From: Mycobacterium colombiense
GTDB lineage: Bacteria > Actinomycetota > Actinomycetes > Mycobacteriales > Mycobacteriaceae
DNA: 64,000 bases
NCBI RefSeq assembly: GCF_001665835.1
Contig: NZ_LZSX01000077.1
Coordinates: 1 to 64,000 of the forward strand
Reading direction: 5' to 3'
Part shown: positions 45,406 to 53,247 of the stretch, in pieces
Position numbering within the stretch: position 1 is the first letter of the stretch
How the letters are laid out: each line of letters opens with the position of its first letter
Translations under genes and position numbers: made by a program
Notes under the pieces: model-generated
Told to the model about the DNA's origin: nothing
Seen by the model: the letters and a program-made list of their open reading frames with translations, nothing else
Databases searched by the model: none

Positions 45406-46977
45406 GTGCAGTGCAGTGAATTGTCGGCAGCCATGCCCCTGAGTACTCTCGCCGAACATGGAGGGGTCGCGTCATTTCCCGCAGCAGCATTCGAGCAGGC
45501 TGCGGCGCCGCCATCCCAGCTGATGTCGGCATATGACGACCTGCTTGCCGCGGTCAAATACGTCCGAGATCGCACCGGTGATCCGAACGCATGGCGGACG
45601 GGATTGGCGCCCGCCGAAGTGACCGCCGTCATCACGCCGACCACCCGCCCCGAACAGGTCGAGGCGATCCTACGCAAGATCCGCCAGCAGCACGCCGGCG
45701 TCTTCGGCGTCGCAACGGCGGCCGATCCACCCGCGCAGCGGCCGTCCGCCGAAACCTCGGCACCGCCGGATCGCGAGACGGGCGCTGCGGCCGATGCCAT
45801 TGCCAATGCTGAAGCCGCTCTCGCGCAACAGAACTCGGTGAGCTCGCAGCTGGACATGCAGGTGGTGTCGGCGATCCTGAACGCGCACCTGTGTGCGGTT
45901 GACGGCAGAGAAGCCCTCACCAAGTTGCAACACGAAACCGAAGCCGCGGTGCGGATCAGGTCAGACCTGGACACCCCGGCGGGGGCGCGTGACTTCCAGC
46001 GGTTTCTCATCGGCAAGCTCCGAGACATCCGCGAGGTCGTCCTGAACGCCAGCCTGGACGACACGTCGAAGTCAGCGCTGATGGCCGCCTGGACGTCGCT
46101 GTACGACGCCTCCAAAGGCGAACCGAATGCCCCAGGCGAACAACCGCGGGCCGCGGTGCCGGTTGGTGATACATCCGCCGACGGCGCGACCGACGATCTG
46201 GACGCCGAATGGGATCCACTGCTGGACTCCTTATTGGCCGAGGATGACGACCTGCCCGGGGATTTCCCGGGGCCGGATGCGGGCGCCGGGGCGGCGATGC
46301 CGGCCGTAGCGCAGCCGCCGATGGCGCCCGCCATGCCCAACTTCGGTGGTGGCTCACTCCCGGGGCTTGGCTCCATGCCGTCGATGGCGGGTTGGGAGAC
46401 CGGGGGCCTTCCGCTCTCCGGACCACAAGGTGGCGACGCGGCTGATCCGGCTCTTCAAGAGATGGCCGACGAGGAGCTGCCGAACGACCAGGACCAGGAC
46501 CCGGGCGCACGCGACGCCTCGGACGAAGCGGCCGACGGGACCGACGCCGAACACGGCACGTCGGCCGATGGGCCACCGGCCGGTCCGACGCCGGTGACCT
46601 TGCCCGACGGGGAGACGGTGACCGCCGCCAGCCCACAGTTGGCGGCCGCGATCACGGCAGCCGTCGGAGGTACCCCGATAGCAGAGGCCTTCCAACAGCA
46701 GGGAATGACCATTCCCCCACCGGGAACCGCGGTGCCCAGCCCCATCGATGCCCCACAGGTGGCACCCGGCGATATCGGGATGTTCACCGATCGTCACGCA
46801 CTCGCCCTCGGCTCCGGCAAGGCGCTTCTCGATGGCCAAATTCAACACATCGCCGCCGTGAGCGGGCCGACCTTCCTAGGCTGGGAGCATCCGCCGGCGG
46901 CGGCCGCGGCAATACCGACGCCGGCCAAGCCTGACCCACCGACACCTACCCGGCCGACGACCTCGTCGACCACCTGA
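45406..46977 (+). CDS. Rv0026-like protein: DUF4226 domain plus degenerate NlpC/P60-like domain
   Basis: 523 residues from the GTG (an ATG nine codons in is an alternative). A DUF4226 domain spans about 130-240, with LDTPAGARDFQRFLIGKLRD matching the preceding gene. A disordered acidic/Pro/Gly-rich linker follows (about 240-395), then a C-terminal domain (about 396-496). This last part, AFQQQGMTIPPPG and VAPGDIGMFTDRHALALGSG, lines up with AYAQAGIHLDR-type and RPGDLVFPHAGHVQLAIGNN in the true NlpC/P60 two genes upstream. The catalytic Cys-Ser-Gly motif is missing while the histidine (H464) remains. It is likely a non-catalytic relative, possibly a binding module. Confidence 0.85.
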   Translation: MQCSELSAAMPLSTLAEHGGVASFPAAAFEQAAAPPSQLMSAYDDLLAAVKYVRDRTGDPNAWRTGLAPAEVTAVITPTTRPEQVEAILRKIRQQHAGVFGVATAADPPAQRPSAETSAPPDRETGAAADAIANAEAALAQQNSVSSQLDMQVVSAILNAHLCAVDGREALTKLQHETEAAVRIRSDLDTPAGARDFQRFLIGKLRDIREVVLNASLDDTSKSALMAAWTSLYDASKGEPNAPGEQPRAAVPVGDTSADGATDDLDAEWDPLLDSLLAEDDDLPGDFPGPDAGAGAAMPAVAQPPMAPAMPNFGGGSLPGLGSMPSMAGWETGGLPLSGPQGGDAADPALQEMADEELPNDQDQDPGARDASDEAADGTDAEHGTSADGPPAGPTPVTLPDGETVTAASPQLAAAITAAVGGTPIAEAFQQQGMTIPPPGTAVPSPIDAPQVAPGDIGMFTDRHALALGSGKALLDGQIQHIAAVSGPTFLGWEHPPAAAAAIPTPAKPDPPTPTRPTTSSTT

Positions 46978-47027
46978 CAAAAATGGATCCGCCGGCACAA
47001 CCGGTGGTCGTCAACAGGAGACAGCGG

Positions 47028-47345
47028 ATGGCAGATTCGATTCATGTAGTGCCTGCGCACCTACGTCAGGCTGCCGCGCATCACCAGGACACCTCCGAGT
47101 ACTTGCGCACCGTTCCGTCGTCGCACGCCGCGATCCAAGAGAGCCTCGATTCGCTCGGGCCGATCTTCAGTGAACTGCGCGACGCCGGCCGTGAGCTGCT
47201 GGAACTTCGACGCCAGTGTTATGAGCAGCAAGCTGTTGACCACGCGGATCTGGCCGACAAACTGACCGTTTCGGCGGCGATGTGGGAAGAGCACGAGCAG
47301 GAGGCGGCAGGGAAGTTCGGCGACATCGTCGACCGCGGTCGATGA
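47028..47345 (+). CDS. Small helical ESX-type protein (Rv0027-like)
   Basis: 105 residues with AGGAG eight bases before the ATG. All helical, with HVVPAHLRQAAAHHQDTSEY and SHAAIQESLDSLGPIFSELRD. This is the pattern of DUF2580/EspC-like type VII secretion-associated proteins. It has no WxG motif and no signal peptide. The stop overlaps the ATG of the next gene. A role as an exported or chaperone-like partner is an inference from family resemblance. Confidence 0.85.
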   Translation: MADSIHVVPAHLRQAAAHHQDTSEYLRTVPSSHAAIQESLDSLGPIFSELRDAGRELLELRRQCYEQQAVDHADLADKLTVSAAMWEEHEQEAAGKFGDIVDRGR

Positions 47346-47653
47346 CCGACGCGAATCCCGCTTTCGACACTGTTCACCCGAGTGGACACATCCTCGTCCG
47401 CTCCTGCCGCGGCGGCTATATGCACAGCGTCGCGCTGAGCGAAGAGGCGATGGAAACCGATGCCGAGACGTTGGCGCAGGGCATTCTGCTGACCGCCGAC
47501 GTGTCATGCCTCAAAGCGTTGCTGGAAATTCGCGACGAGATCGTTGCTGCCGGGCACACCCCGTCCGCGGAGGTTCCGACCCCGCGAGATCTCGACGCGG
47601 CCATCGAAAAGTTGCTGGCGCACAAACTGCGTCGCCGTAACGGCGTGATTTAA
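47342..47653 (+). CDS. DUF2694-type protein (Rv0028-like)
   Basis: 103 residues from an ATG overlapping the upstream stop (ATGA). The conserved start HPSGHILVRSCRGGYMHSVALSEEAM resembles proteins encoded next to EspC-like genes in ESX loci. The C-terminus is helical and basic (KLLAHKLRRRNGVI). The paired organisation with the Rv0027-like gene parallels ESX-associated pairs. The function is unknown. Confidence 0.85.
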   Translation: MTDANPAFDTVHPSGHILVRSCRGGYMHSVALSEEAMETDAETLAQGILLTADVSCLKALLEIRDEIVAAGHTPSAEVPTPRDLDAAIEKLLAHKLRRRNGVI

Positions 47654-47677
47654 AGGGCTGCCGGGCGAGCTGCCTGC

Positions 47678-47821
47678 CTAGCGCAACCACGGCTTAGCCA
47701 CGCTGGGATCGGGCGCGATACCGGTCGGCGGCTCTACCGGATTGGGGCCGAACAACTCTCGCGCGCGAGCGAGCAAGGCGCGCACCTCGTCGAGTTGCTG
47801 CTGCAATGCAGAATCAGCCAT
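47678..47821 (-). CDS. Small conserved-looking protein, 47 residues
   Basis: A short minus-strand frame convergent with the Rv0028-like gene. The product begins with an amphipathic helix, MADSALQQQLDEVRALLARA, and then reads RELFGPNPVEPPTGIAPDP, ending in PWLR. Codon use is like its neighbours, with strong G/C in third positions and no rare codons. It fills an otherwise empty gap exactly. It has a start but only a weak ribosome-binding site. No family assigned. Confidence 0.6.
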   Translation of the reverse strand: MADSALQQQLDEVRALLARARELFGPNPVEPPTGIAPDPSVAKPWLR

Positions 47822-47903
47822 GGCCTTACGCTACCCAGGGCCTTGCGACCGCACAATTCACTGACCGCACAAGTCGCCCGCCGGGTCCCGGTACGCTTAG
47901 CCG

Positions 47904-49550
47904 GTGGCGGTCTTCGGTCGGATGTCGGCGCGCCAGCGCCTCCGGAGAGCTACCCGGGAATCACTGGCGACGCCGGCTTTCAGCTCCCCTATCGACTGCA
48001 CCCCGTGGGTGACAGGCGGGTTGTGGCCTGCCGAATTGTCGACGGTAACGCCCGAAACCGCCACCCTCGCTGAGTATCTCAAGGCTGACCTGGAACGAAT
48101 TGCTCGCGCCGCCAACGACGAACTGAAGTTGCTCAAGCGATCGGGAATGACCGACCTTTCCCGTCAGGCGGCGGAGGCGCGGGTCATCGACGCCGCCCGC
48201 GGCCGCGCGGTGCGCCGAGTCGAATCGACGATCCGCTATTTGCATGCGGTGCAGAGCGGAGCCCAAGCCCCCGCGGCTGCCCCACCGAGGGCCGAGCTGA
48301 ACGACCTGGAAAAGACTCAGGTGCTGCCCGCAATACGCGAGGTGAACCCCGTCGCCGAGGCGGCCCCGCCGAGTGCACCCGAGTCAACCCCGCGACCGGG
48401 TGGAAGGCGTCGTCGTCGCGAGTCCGCGGAAGAGGCTCCCGCCGACACCGGCACCGCCGATGCATCGCAGCTCGACGAGACACAAGTCATCCCGGTGGTC
48501 AGGGACGAGCCAGTTTCGCCGACGCCGGCGGAGCCTGCATCTCCGGAGCTGACCGACTCCGGTCGTCACCACGCGGTCGTCGAGTCGGGCGGCGAGGACG
48601 AGCCGCAGGCGGCGGCGCCCGAGGACGAGCCGCAGGCGGCGGCGCCCGAGGACGAGCCGGCGAGCGCCACCGATGCGCCGCCCCTCGAGGAGACCCAGAT
48701 CATCCCGGTGGTCACGCAGGCGGAGCCGGTGTTCGAGGCGCCGACACAGCGCGCGCCCGAGCCGGGCCCCGAGCTGACCGATTCCGGTCGCCACCACGCG
48801 GTCGTCGACGAGCCGGCCGTCGCAGAGGCGGAGCCGGCCCCGCAGGAACCCGCGGCCGACGTCACCCCCGCCGCCGAGGCCGACACGACCGCCTTCGCCG
48901 CCGCCCGGCCGCGGACCGAAAAGCCAACGCCGCCAACAGCATCCGACAACGAACGGCTGAATCGGCTGCTCGAGTTCGTGGTCCGGCAGGAGCCACGTGT
49001 GAATTGGGCGATCGGAGACCGCGCCGACGGCACGACCGTACTCGTCACCGACCTCGCTCACGGATGGATACCGTCCGGCATCGCCCTTCCGGCGGGCGTG
49101 CGGTTGCTGGAGCCCGAGCGGCGCACCGGCAGGGTGGCCGCACTGATCGGACAAACGGCGCGCGTCGTCACTTACGCTCCCGGTGACTCGCTGCGCCGTT
49201 CGGTCGACTTCGCCGCGACCAGGTCGTCGGTGGAGCCGCGCACCCTGCCCGCGATCGATGATTTGGCGGGCGTGCTCAGCGCGGCCACCCGCAGACGTGA
49301 CGATCTGCCGAAGATCGTGCCGAGGTTGGCAGAAGCGGCCGCGGCGGGAACGGTTGTCGTCGACCAGGAGGTCGACGTGCTGCGGGTACACCTCGATACC
49401 GCGCGCTACCAGCTCCTCGTTCAGTACCCGAACGTCAATCCCGCGCTCTTACTCAAGTGCCTGTTGATGGCCGCCACCGAGGGCATCGCCAGCGGCGACG
49501 CGGTGTCCGCGAACTACCACCTGGCCTGGTATCAAAAGCTCGGCGGGTGA
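47904..49550 (+). CDS. Rv0029-like protein with repeated acidic linker
   Basis: 548 residues from a GTG. The conserved N-terminal domain (about 25-120, VTPETATLAEYLKADLERIA) and C-terminal domain (about 345-548, NERLNRLLEFVVRQEPRVNW to NYHLAWYQKLGG) are joined by a long disordered linker. The linker holds three x-L-x-x-TQVxP elements (ETQVIPVV, ETQIIPVV, KTQVLPAI), two copies of PELTDSGRHHAVV and a perfect tandem EDEPQAAAP. Mtb Rv0029 is ~365 residues, so most of the extra length is linker. The C-terminal domain resembles one found on proteins in ESX-linked operons (DUF5631/5632 type). The function is unknown. Confidence 0.82.
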   Translation: MAVFGRMSARQRLRRATRESLATPAFSSPIDCTPWVTGGLWPAELSTVTPETATLAEYLKADLERIARAANDELKLLKRSGMTDLSRQAAEARVIDAARGRAVRRVESTIRYLHAVQSGAQAPAAAPPRAELNDLEKTQVLPAIREVNPVAEAAPPSAPESTPRPGGRRRRRESAEEAPADTGTADASQLDETQVIPVVRDEPVSPTPAEPASPELTDSGRHHAVVESGGEDEPQAAAPEDEPQAAAPEDEPASATDAPPLEETQIIPVVTQAEPVFEAPTQRAPEPGPELTDSGRHHAVVDEPAVAEAEPAPQEPAADVTPAAEADTTAFAAARPRTEKPTPPTASDNERLNRLLEFVVRQEPRVNWAIGDRADGTTVLVTDLAHGWIPSGIALPAGVRLLEPERRTGRVAALIGQTARVVTYAPGDSLRRSVDFAATRSSVEPRTLPAIDDLAGVLSAATRRRDDLPKIVPRLAEAAAAGTVVVDQEVDVLRVHLDTARYQLLVQYPNVNPALLLKCLLMAATEGIASGDAVSANYHLAWYQKLGG

Positions 49551-49622
49551 ACGCGCGGCAGGCCGCCCGCAAACCTGCTCGTGTATGAATTGACGCTGGT
49601 CGGAGGGGTCGACGATACTGTC

Positions 49623-49943
49623 ATGGTGGCGGGTTCGGGCAGTCGCGCGAATCTCAGCGAGAAGGATCTCGTCGAATCGGTTCTTCGGGAACTGAGCGAG
49701 GCGGCCGACAAGTGGGAAGCCCTTGTGGCGCAGGCCGAAGCCGTCACCTACAGCGTCGACCTGGGTGACATCCACGCGGTCGCGAATTCCGACGGCCGGT
49801 TACTCAAACTGACTTTGCATCCCGGCGTGATGACCGGGTACGGCCACGGAGAGCTGGCCGAAAGACTGAACCTCGCGATTACCGCGCTGCGCGAGGAGGC
49901 CGCGGCCGAGAACCGGGCGAGTTACGGCGGGCCGCTGCACTGA
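49623..49943 (+). CDS. YbaB-like DUF2710 protein (Rv0030-like)
   Basis: 106 residues from the ATG at 49623, the start that matches the Mtb protein length; an in-frame start 42 bases upstream also exists. The pattern ADKWEALVAQAEAVTYSVDLGDIHAV followed by GRLLKLTLHPGVM resembles the YbaB/EbfC fold used by ESX-associated YbaB-like proteins. It is the last gene of the plus-strand run. In Mtb the next gene would be Rv0031; here Rv0036c follows after 14 bases on the other strand. Confidence 0.85.
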   Translation: MVAGSGSRANLSEKDLVESVLRELSEAADKWEALVAQAEAVTYSVDLGDIHAVANSDGRLLKLTLHPGVMTGYGHGELAERLNLAITALREEAAAENRASYGGPLH

Positions 49944-49957
49944 GGCCCTCCCCGCGC

Positions 49958-50767
49958 TCATCGCCCGGCGCCGGGAGGCCCCGCGAAAGCCTGCGCGATC
50001 TGCAACCAGCGCTGCGCGTCGGCGCCCCGGGCGGTGATGTCGAGGGCGCTCAACGGGCGTCGCTGGGTGACCAGGAAACAGAAATCCTCCGCGGACCCAC
50101 TGACCCGCTGCCCGGCGTCGGGCGGCCCCCAGGACCAGGTATCGCCGGCGGGCCCGCGCAGCTCGACCAAGAACGGCTCGACCGGCGGCGCCAGATTGTT
50201 CACGGCGAAGGCGAAGTCGCGGGTGCGCACCCCGAGGTGAGCGATCGACCGCAGGCGTTCGGTCGCGGGCCGCGTCACACCCAGGGCGTCGGTGACATCG
50301 AGGCCGTGCGCCCAGGTCTCCATCAGGCGCGCGGTGGCCATCGAGGCCGCACTCATCGGCGGGCCGAACCACGGAAGCTTGCGACCGGGCTGCACCGTGA
50401 GCAGCGCCTCGTGCAGGCGTCCCCGGGTGACCCGCCAGTCCGCGAGCAGCTGAGCCGGCGCCAGCGCCGCCAGCTCCTCGGCACCCCGGTCGACGAAGCC
50501 TGCAGGGTCGGCGGCCGCGCCCGCCAATACCTCGGCGAACCCGGCCTCGTCGGTGACCGCGATCAGGGCGACCCGGTCCGTCCACAGCAGGTGGCCGATC
50601 TGGTGTGCGATGGTCCAGCCGGGTGCCGGTGTGGGGTCGCCCCAGCGGTCGGGCGACAACGGCGCGACCAGCTCGTCGAGCGCGTCGCTTTCGGCACGCA
50701 GGTCGTCGACCATGGGCGCGGGGCCGGTCATCGGAGCCCTCGACTGTCGGCTGCGGTCGTCGGACAC
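49958..50767 (-). CDS. Mycothiol-dependent maleylpyruvate isomerase-fold protein (Rv0036c-like)
   Basis: 269 residues of the TIGR03084 type. A DinB-like metal-binding four-helix domain has WTIAHQIGHLLWTDRVAL and AARLMETWAHGLDVTDALG-type histidines, followed by a C-terminal MDMPI-type domain (LLADWRVTRGRL, WSWGPPDAGQRVSGSAEDFCFLVTQRR). The substrate is unknown. The start is GTG, with AAGGT ten bases upstream; internal ATGs at residues 13 and 19 are alternatives. Same strand and 14 bases after the transporter gene. Confidence 0.85.
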   Translation of the reverse strand: MSDDRSRQSRAPMTGPAPMVDDLRAESDALDELVAPLSPDRWGDPTPAPGWTIAHQIGHLLWTDRVALIAVTDEAGFAEVLAGAAADPAGFVDRGAEELAALAPAQLLADWRVTRGRLHEALLTVQPGRKLPWFGPPMSAASMATARLMETWAHGLDVTDALGVTRPATERLRSIAHLGVRTRDFAFAVNNLAPPVEPFLVELRGPAGDTWSWGPPDAGQRVSGSAEDFCFLVTQRRPLSALDITARGADAQRWLQIAQAFAGPPGAGR

Positions 50768-50781
50768 GTCACGTCAGTACC

Positions 50782-52083
50782 TTAACGATCGTTCGCTTGC
50801 TCGCCGCGGCGCCCGATGATGCTGTGCACGGCCAGGCCGATCAGGTAGAGCACCGAACCGAACAGCGCGAATGCGGGTGCGTGCCCGTCGTCGGGAATGA
50901 GGGTCCCGGCCACCGTGATCGAGACGATGAACGCGACCCAGAACAGCGCGTCCTGCACGGCGAACACATGCCCGCGAAGAGCGTCGTCGACGTCCATCTG
51001 GATCGCGGTGTCGGCGCACAGCTTGACCATCTGCCCGGTGACGCCGAGCAGGAAGCCGCACGCGACCATGACTGGCAGAAGCAGCTCGGCGCCGGCGACC
51101 TCGATGATCGCCGACGTCGCCAGCGCGCCGTTCGCCGTCGCGTAGCGCCCCCACCGGCGGATCGCGGGCGGCGTCAGGACGTTGGCCAGGAAGGCGCCCA
51201 AGCCCGCGGCGCCGAAGAACAGCAAGGCGGTGCCGAATCCGCCGCCCTCGAGGTTGGGCATGTGGTGGACCAGCAACAAGACCAGCAGCGAGTTGATGCC
51301 GATGACCATCCGGTGCGCGGCCAAGCCGGACAGGGTGGCGGCGACCGTGGGGCGCTGCGCGACCGTCCGCGCGCCGTGCAGCCAGCCGGTGATCACCGCG
51401 TAGATGACCGGCCCGTGGATCGCTCGCCAGGTGTCGTCGGGCCCCAGCACCCGCGCACCGAACCTCAAGGACAACAACAACGCGATGGACACGGGAACCG
51501 CCGTGAGGAACACGATCGCCGCGGCGCCCTTGTCGCTGGACCCGAAGATGAACCGGGGCACCAGCATGAAGTTTGCGCCGAAGAACGCCGCGATGGCCCC
51601 GGACGCGGTGGCAACCGAGTTCATCGTCACCACCTGCTCGCGCGGCACCACGTGCGGCAGCGACGCCGACAGCCCGGACCCGACGAAGCGGGCCAAGCCG
51701 TTGGCGAATAGCGCGCCCAGCAACAGCGGCAGATCACCGGCCCGCACCGCCAGAATGGTGCCGATCGCGGCGAAGAGGATCAGTCGGCCCACGTTGGCGC
51801 CGACGAGCACCAGCCGCCGATCCCATCGGTCCATCAGCGCACCAGCGAACGGACCGAGCAGCGAGTACGGCAAGAACAGAACCGTGAAGGCGCGCGCGAT
51901 GGAAAGAGGATCGGCAGCCCGATCCGGGTTGAACAGCAGGGCACCGGCCAGCGCCGCCTGAAACAAACCGTCACCGAATTGGCTCGCAAGGCGCACCTGC
52001 AGCAGCCGCCAGAAATCTGGCAAATCGCGCACGGACCGCCAAATTTCGACGGGTGCACTGGACTGCATCCGGGTTGGGATCAA
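50782..52083 (-). CDS. Major facilitator superfamily transporter (Rv0037c-like)
   Basis: 433 residues with about 10-12 hydrophobic spans. The cytoplasmic loop GALMDRWDRRLVLVGANVGR is the MFS motif-A equivalent. The N-terminus has the MFS_3-like WRLLQVRLASQFGDGLFQAAL. It is probably an exporter of unknown substrate; homologues group with macrolide-type efflux proteins. It is followed by the Rv0036c-like gene and is divergent from the Rv0038-like gene. Confidence 0.9.
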   Translation of the reverse strand: MIPTRMQSSAPVEIWRSVRDLPDFWRLLQVRLASQFGDGLFQAALAGALLFNPDRAADPLSIARAFTVLFLPYSLLGPFAGALMDRWDRRLVLVGANVGRLILFAAIGTILAVRAGDLPLLLGALFANGLARFVGSGLSASLPHVVPREQVVTMNSVATASGAIAAFFGANFMLVPRFIFGSSDKGAAAIVFLTAVPVSIALLLSLRFGARVLGPDDTWRAIHGPVIYAVITGWLHGARTVAQRPTVAATLSGLAAHRMVIGINSLLVLLLVHHMPNLEGGGFGTALLFFGAAGLGAFLANVLTPPAIRRWGRYATANGALATSAIIEVAGAELLLPVMVACGFLLGVTGQMVKLCADTAIQMDVDDALRGHVFAVQDALFWVAFIVSITVAGTLIPDDGHAPAFALFGSVLYLIGLAVHSIIGRRGEQANDR

Positions 52084-52214
52084 CTAAACCGACTTCCACG
52101 ATTGGGGCTGGCAGAGCTCGCGCGATCAGAGCCGTCGCAATAACAGTACAAATCTCCGTGGCGCACGCTCTCGATTGCCCTGGGCCACGATGCGCCGGAT
52201 GCCATGATGGTGGG

Positions 52215-52820
52215 GTGCCGCCGCCGGAGGATCCAGAGGACTACGTCGCACCTGCCGCGCAACGGGTGCGGGCGGGCACTTTGCTGCTCGCCAACACCGA
52301 TCTCCTCGAACCGACGTTTCGGCGCAGCGTGATCTACATCGTCGAGCACAATGACGGAGGCACGCTGGGCGTCGTCCTGAACCGCGCCAGCGAAACCGCG
52401 GTCTACAACGTGTTGCCGCAGTGGACCAAGCTGACGGCCAAGCCGAAGACGATGTTCATCGGCGGCCCGGTGAAACGTGACGCGGCGTTGTGTCTGGCGA
52501 CGCTGCGTGTCGGCGCCGATCCCCAGGGCGTGCCGGGCTTGCGGCACGTGGACGGCCGGGTGGTCATGGTCGATCTGGACGCCGACCCCGACGTGATCGC
52601 GCCGCTGGTCGAAGGGGTGCGGATTTTCGCGGGGTATTCGGGCTGGACTATCGGTCAGCTGGAAGGCGAGATCGAGCGCGACGACTGGATTGTGTTGTCC
52701 GCCTTGCCATCCGACGTGCTCGTCGGACCCAGGTCCGACCTGTGGGGCCAGGTTCTGCGTCGCCAGCCACTGCCGCTCTCGCTGCTGGCAACCCACCCCG
52801 TCGATATCAGCCGGAACTAG
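52215..52820 (+). CDS. UPF0301/AlgH-like protein (Rv0038-like)
   Basis: 201 residues from a GTG that reproduces the Mtb length. DUF179 signatures: GTLLLANTDLLEPTFRRSVI, YIVEHNDGGTLGVVLNRAS, MFIGGPVKRDAALCL and FAGYSGWTIGQLEGEI. It is a soluble, widespread family without a proven biochemical role. The open frame upstream of the GTG overlaps the transporter's 5' end and is not conserved. Confidence 0.92.
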   Translation: MPPPEDPEDYVAPAAQRVRAGTLLLANTDLLEPTFRRSVIYIVEHNDGGTLGVVLNRASETAVYNVLPQWTKLTAKPKTMFIGGPVKRDAALCLATLRVGADPQGVPGLRHVDGRVVMVDLDADPDVIAPLVEGVRIFAGYSGWTIGQLEGEIERDDWIVLSALPSDVLVGPRSDLWGQVLRRQPLPLSLLATHPVDISRN

Positions 52821-52841
52821 GGCCTCTCCCCCGGCCTCAGT

Positions 52842-53183
52842 TCACTGGCACGACTGCGTGCAGCCGGCACAGCTGCCGGCGCAGGCGGGCGCCGGCGCTT
52901 CTTGGCGCAGCGCGAAGCGCGCACTCTGCCACGAGCCCGCGGCCAACGTTCCCAGCGCGCCGACCACACAGACGACGAGCACGACCAGCGCCGTGTCCGG
53001 GATGGCGGCCATGGCCACCGCGCCGCCGGCCGCCAACATCACCGCGGCCGCCAACTGGGTGGGCGCCATCGCGCGCAGCGCCAACGTGGTGGCGCCGAAA
53101 TTCCGGTTGTGGGCAAGCGACCAGGTGCCGAACCCCGCCGAGGCCACCGCCGCACACATGCACAGCACGCCCGCAATCAGCAT
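52842..53183 (-). CDS. Small membrane protein (Rv0039c-like)
   Basis: 113 residues with an N-terminal span (about 1-22), two further hydrophobic spans (about 42-62 and 65-85) and a cysteine-rich tail, CAGSCAGCTQSCQ. The four tail cysteines could bind metal or form disulfides; which side of the membrane they face is not clear. It is convergent with the Rv0038-like gene. The function is unknown. Confidence 0.82.
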   Translation of the reverse strand: MLIAGVLCMCAAVASAGFGTWSLAHNRNFGATTLALRAMAPTQLAAAVMLAAGGAVAMAAIPDTALVVLVVCVVGALGTLAAGSWQSARFALRQEAPAPACAGSCAGCTQSCQ

Positions 53184-53247
53184 GGGCTCACAATACGAGC
53201 CGGGTTAGCGGCCCGCGCATCCGGCTCCGTGCCGGCGCGGCCGTCCT

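Noticed and set aside
48384..49391. 335-codon minus-strand frame
   Set aside because: Antisense to the Rv0029-like gene; its repeats mirror that gene's acidic linker.
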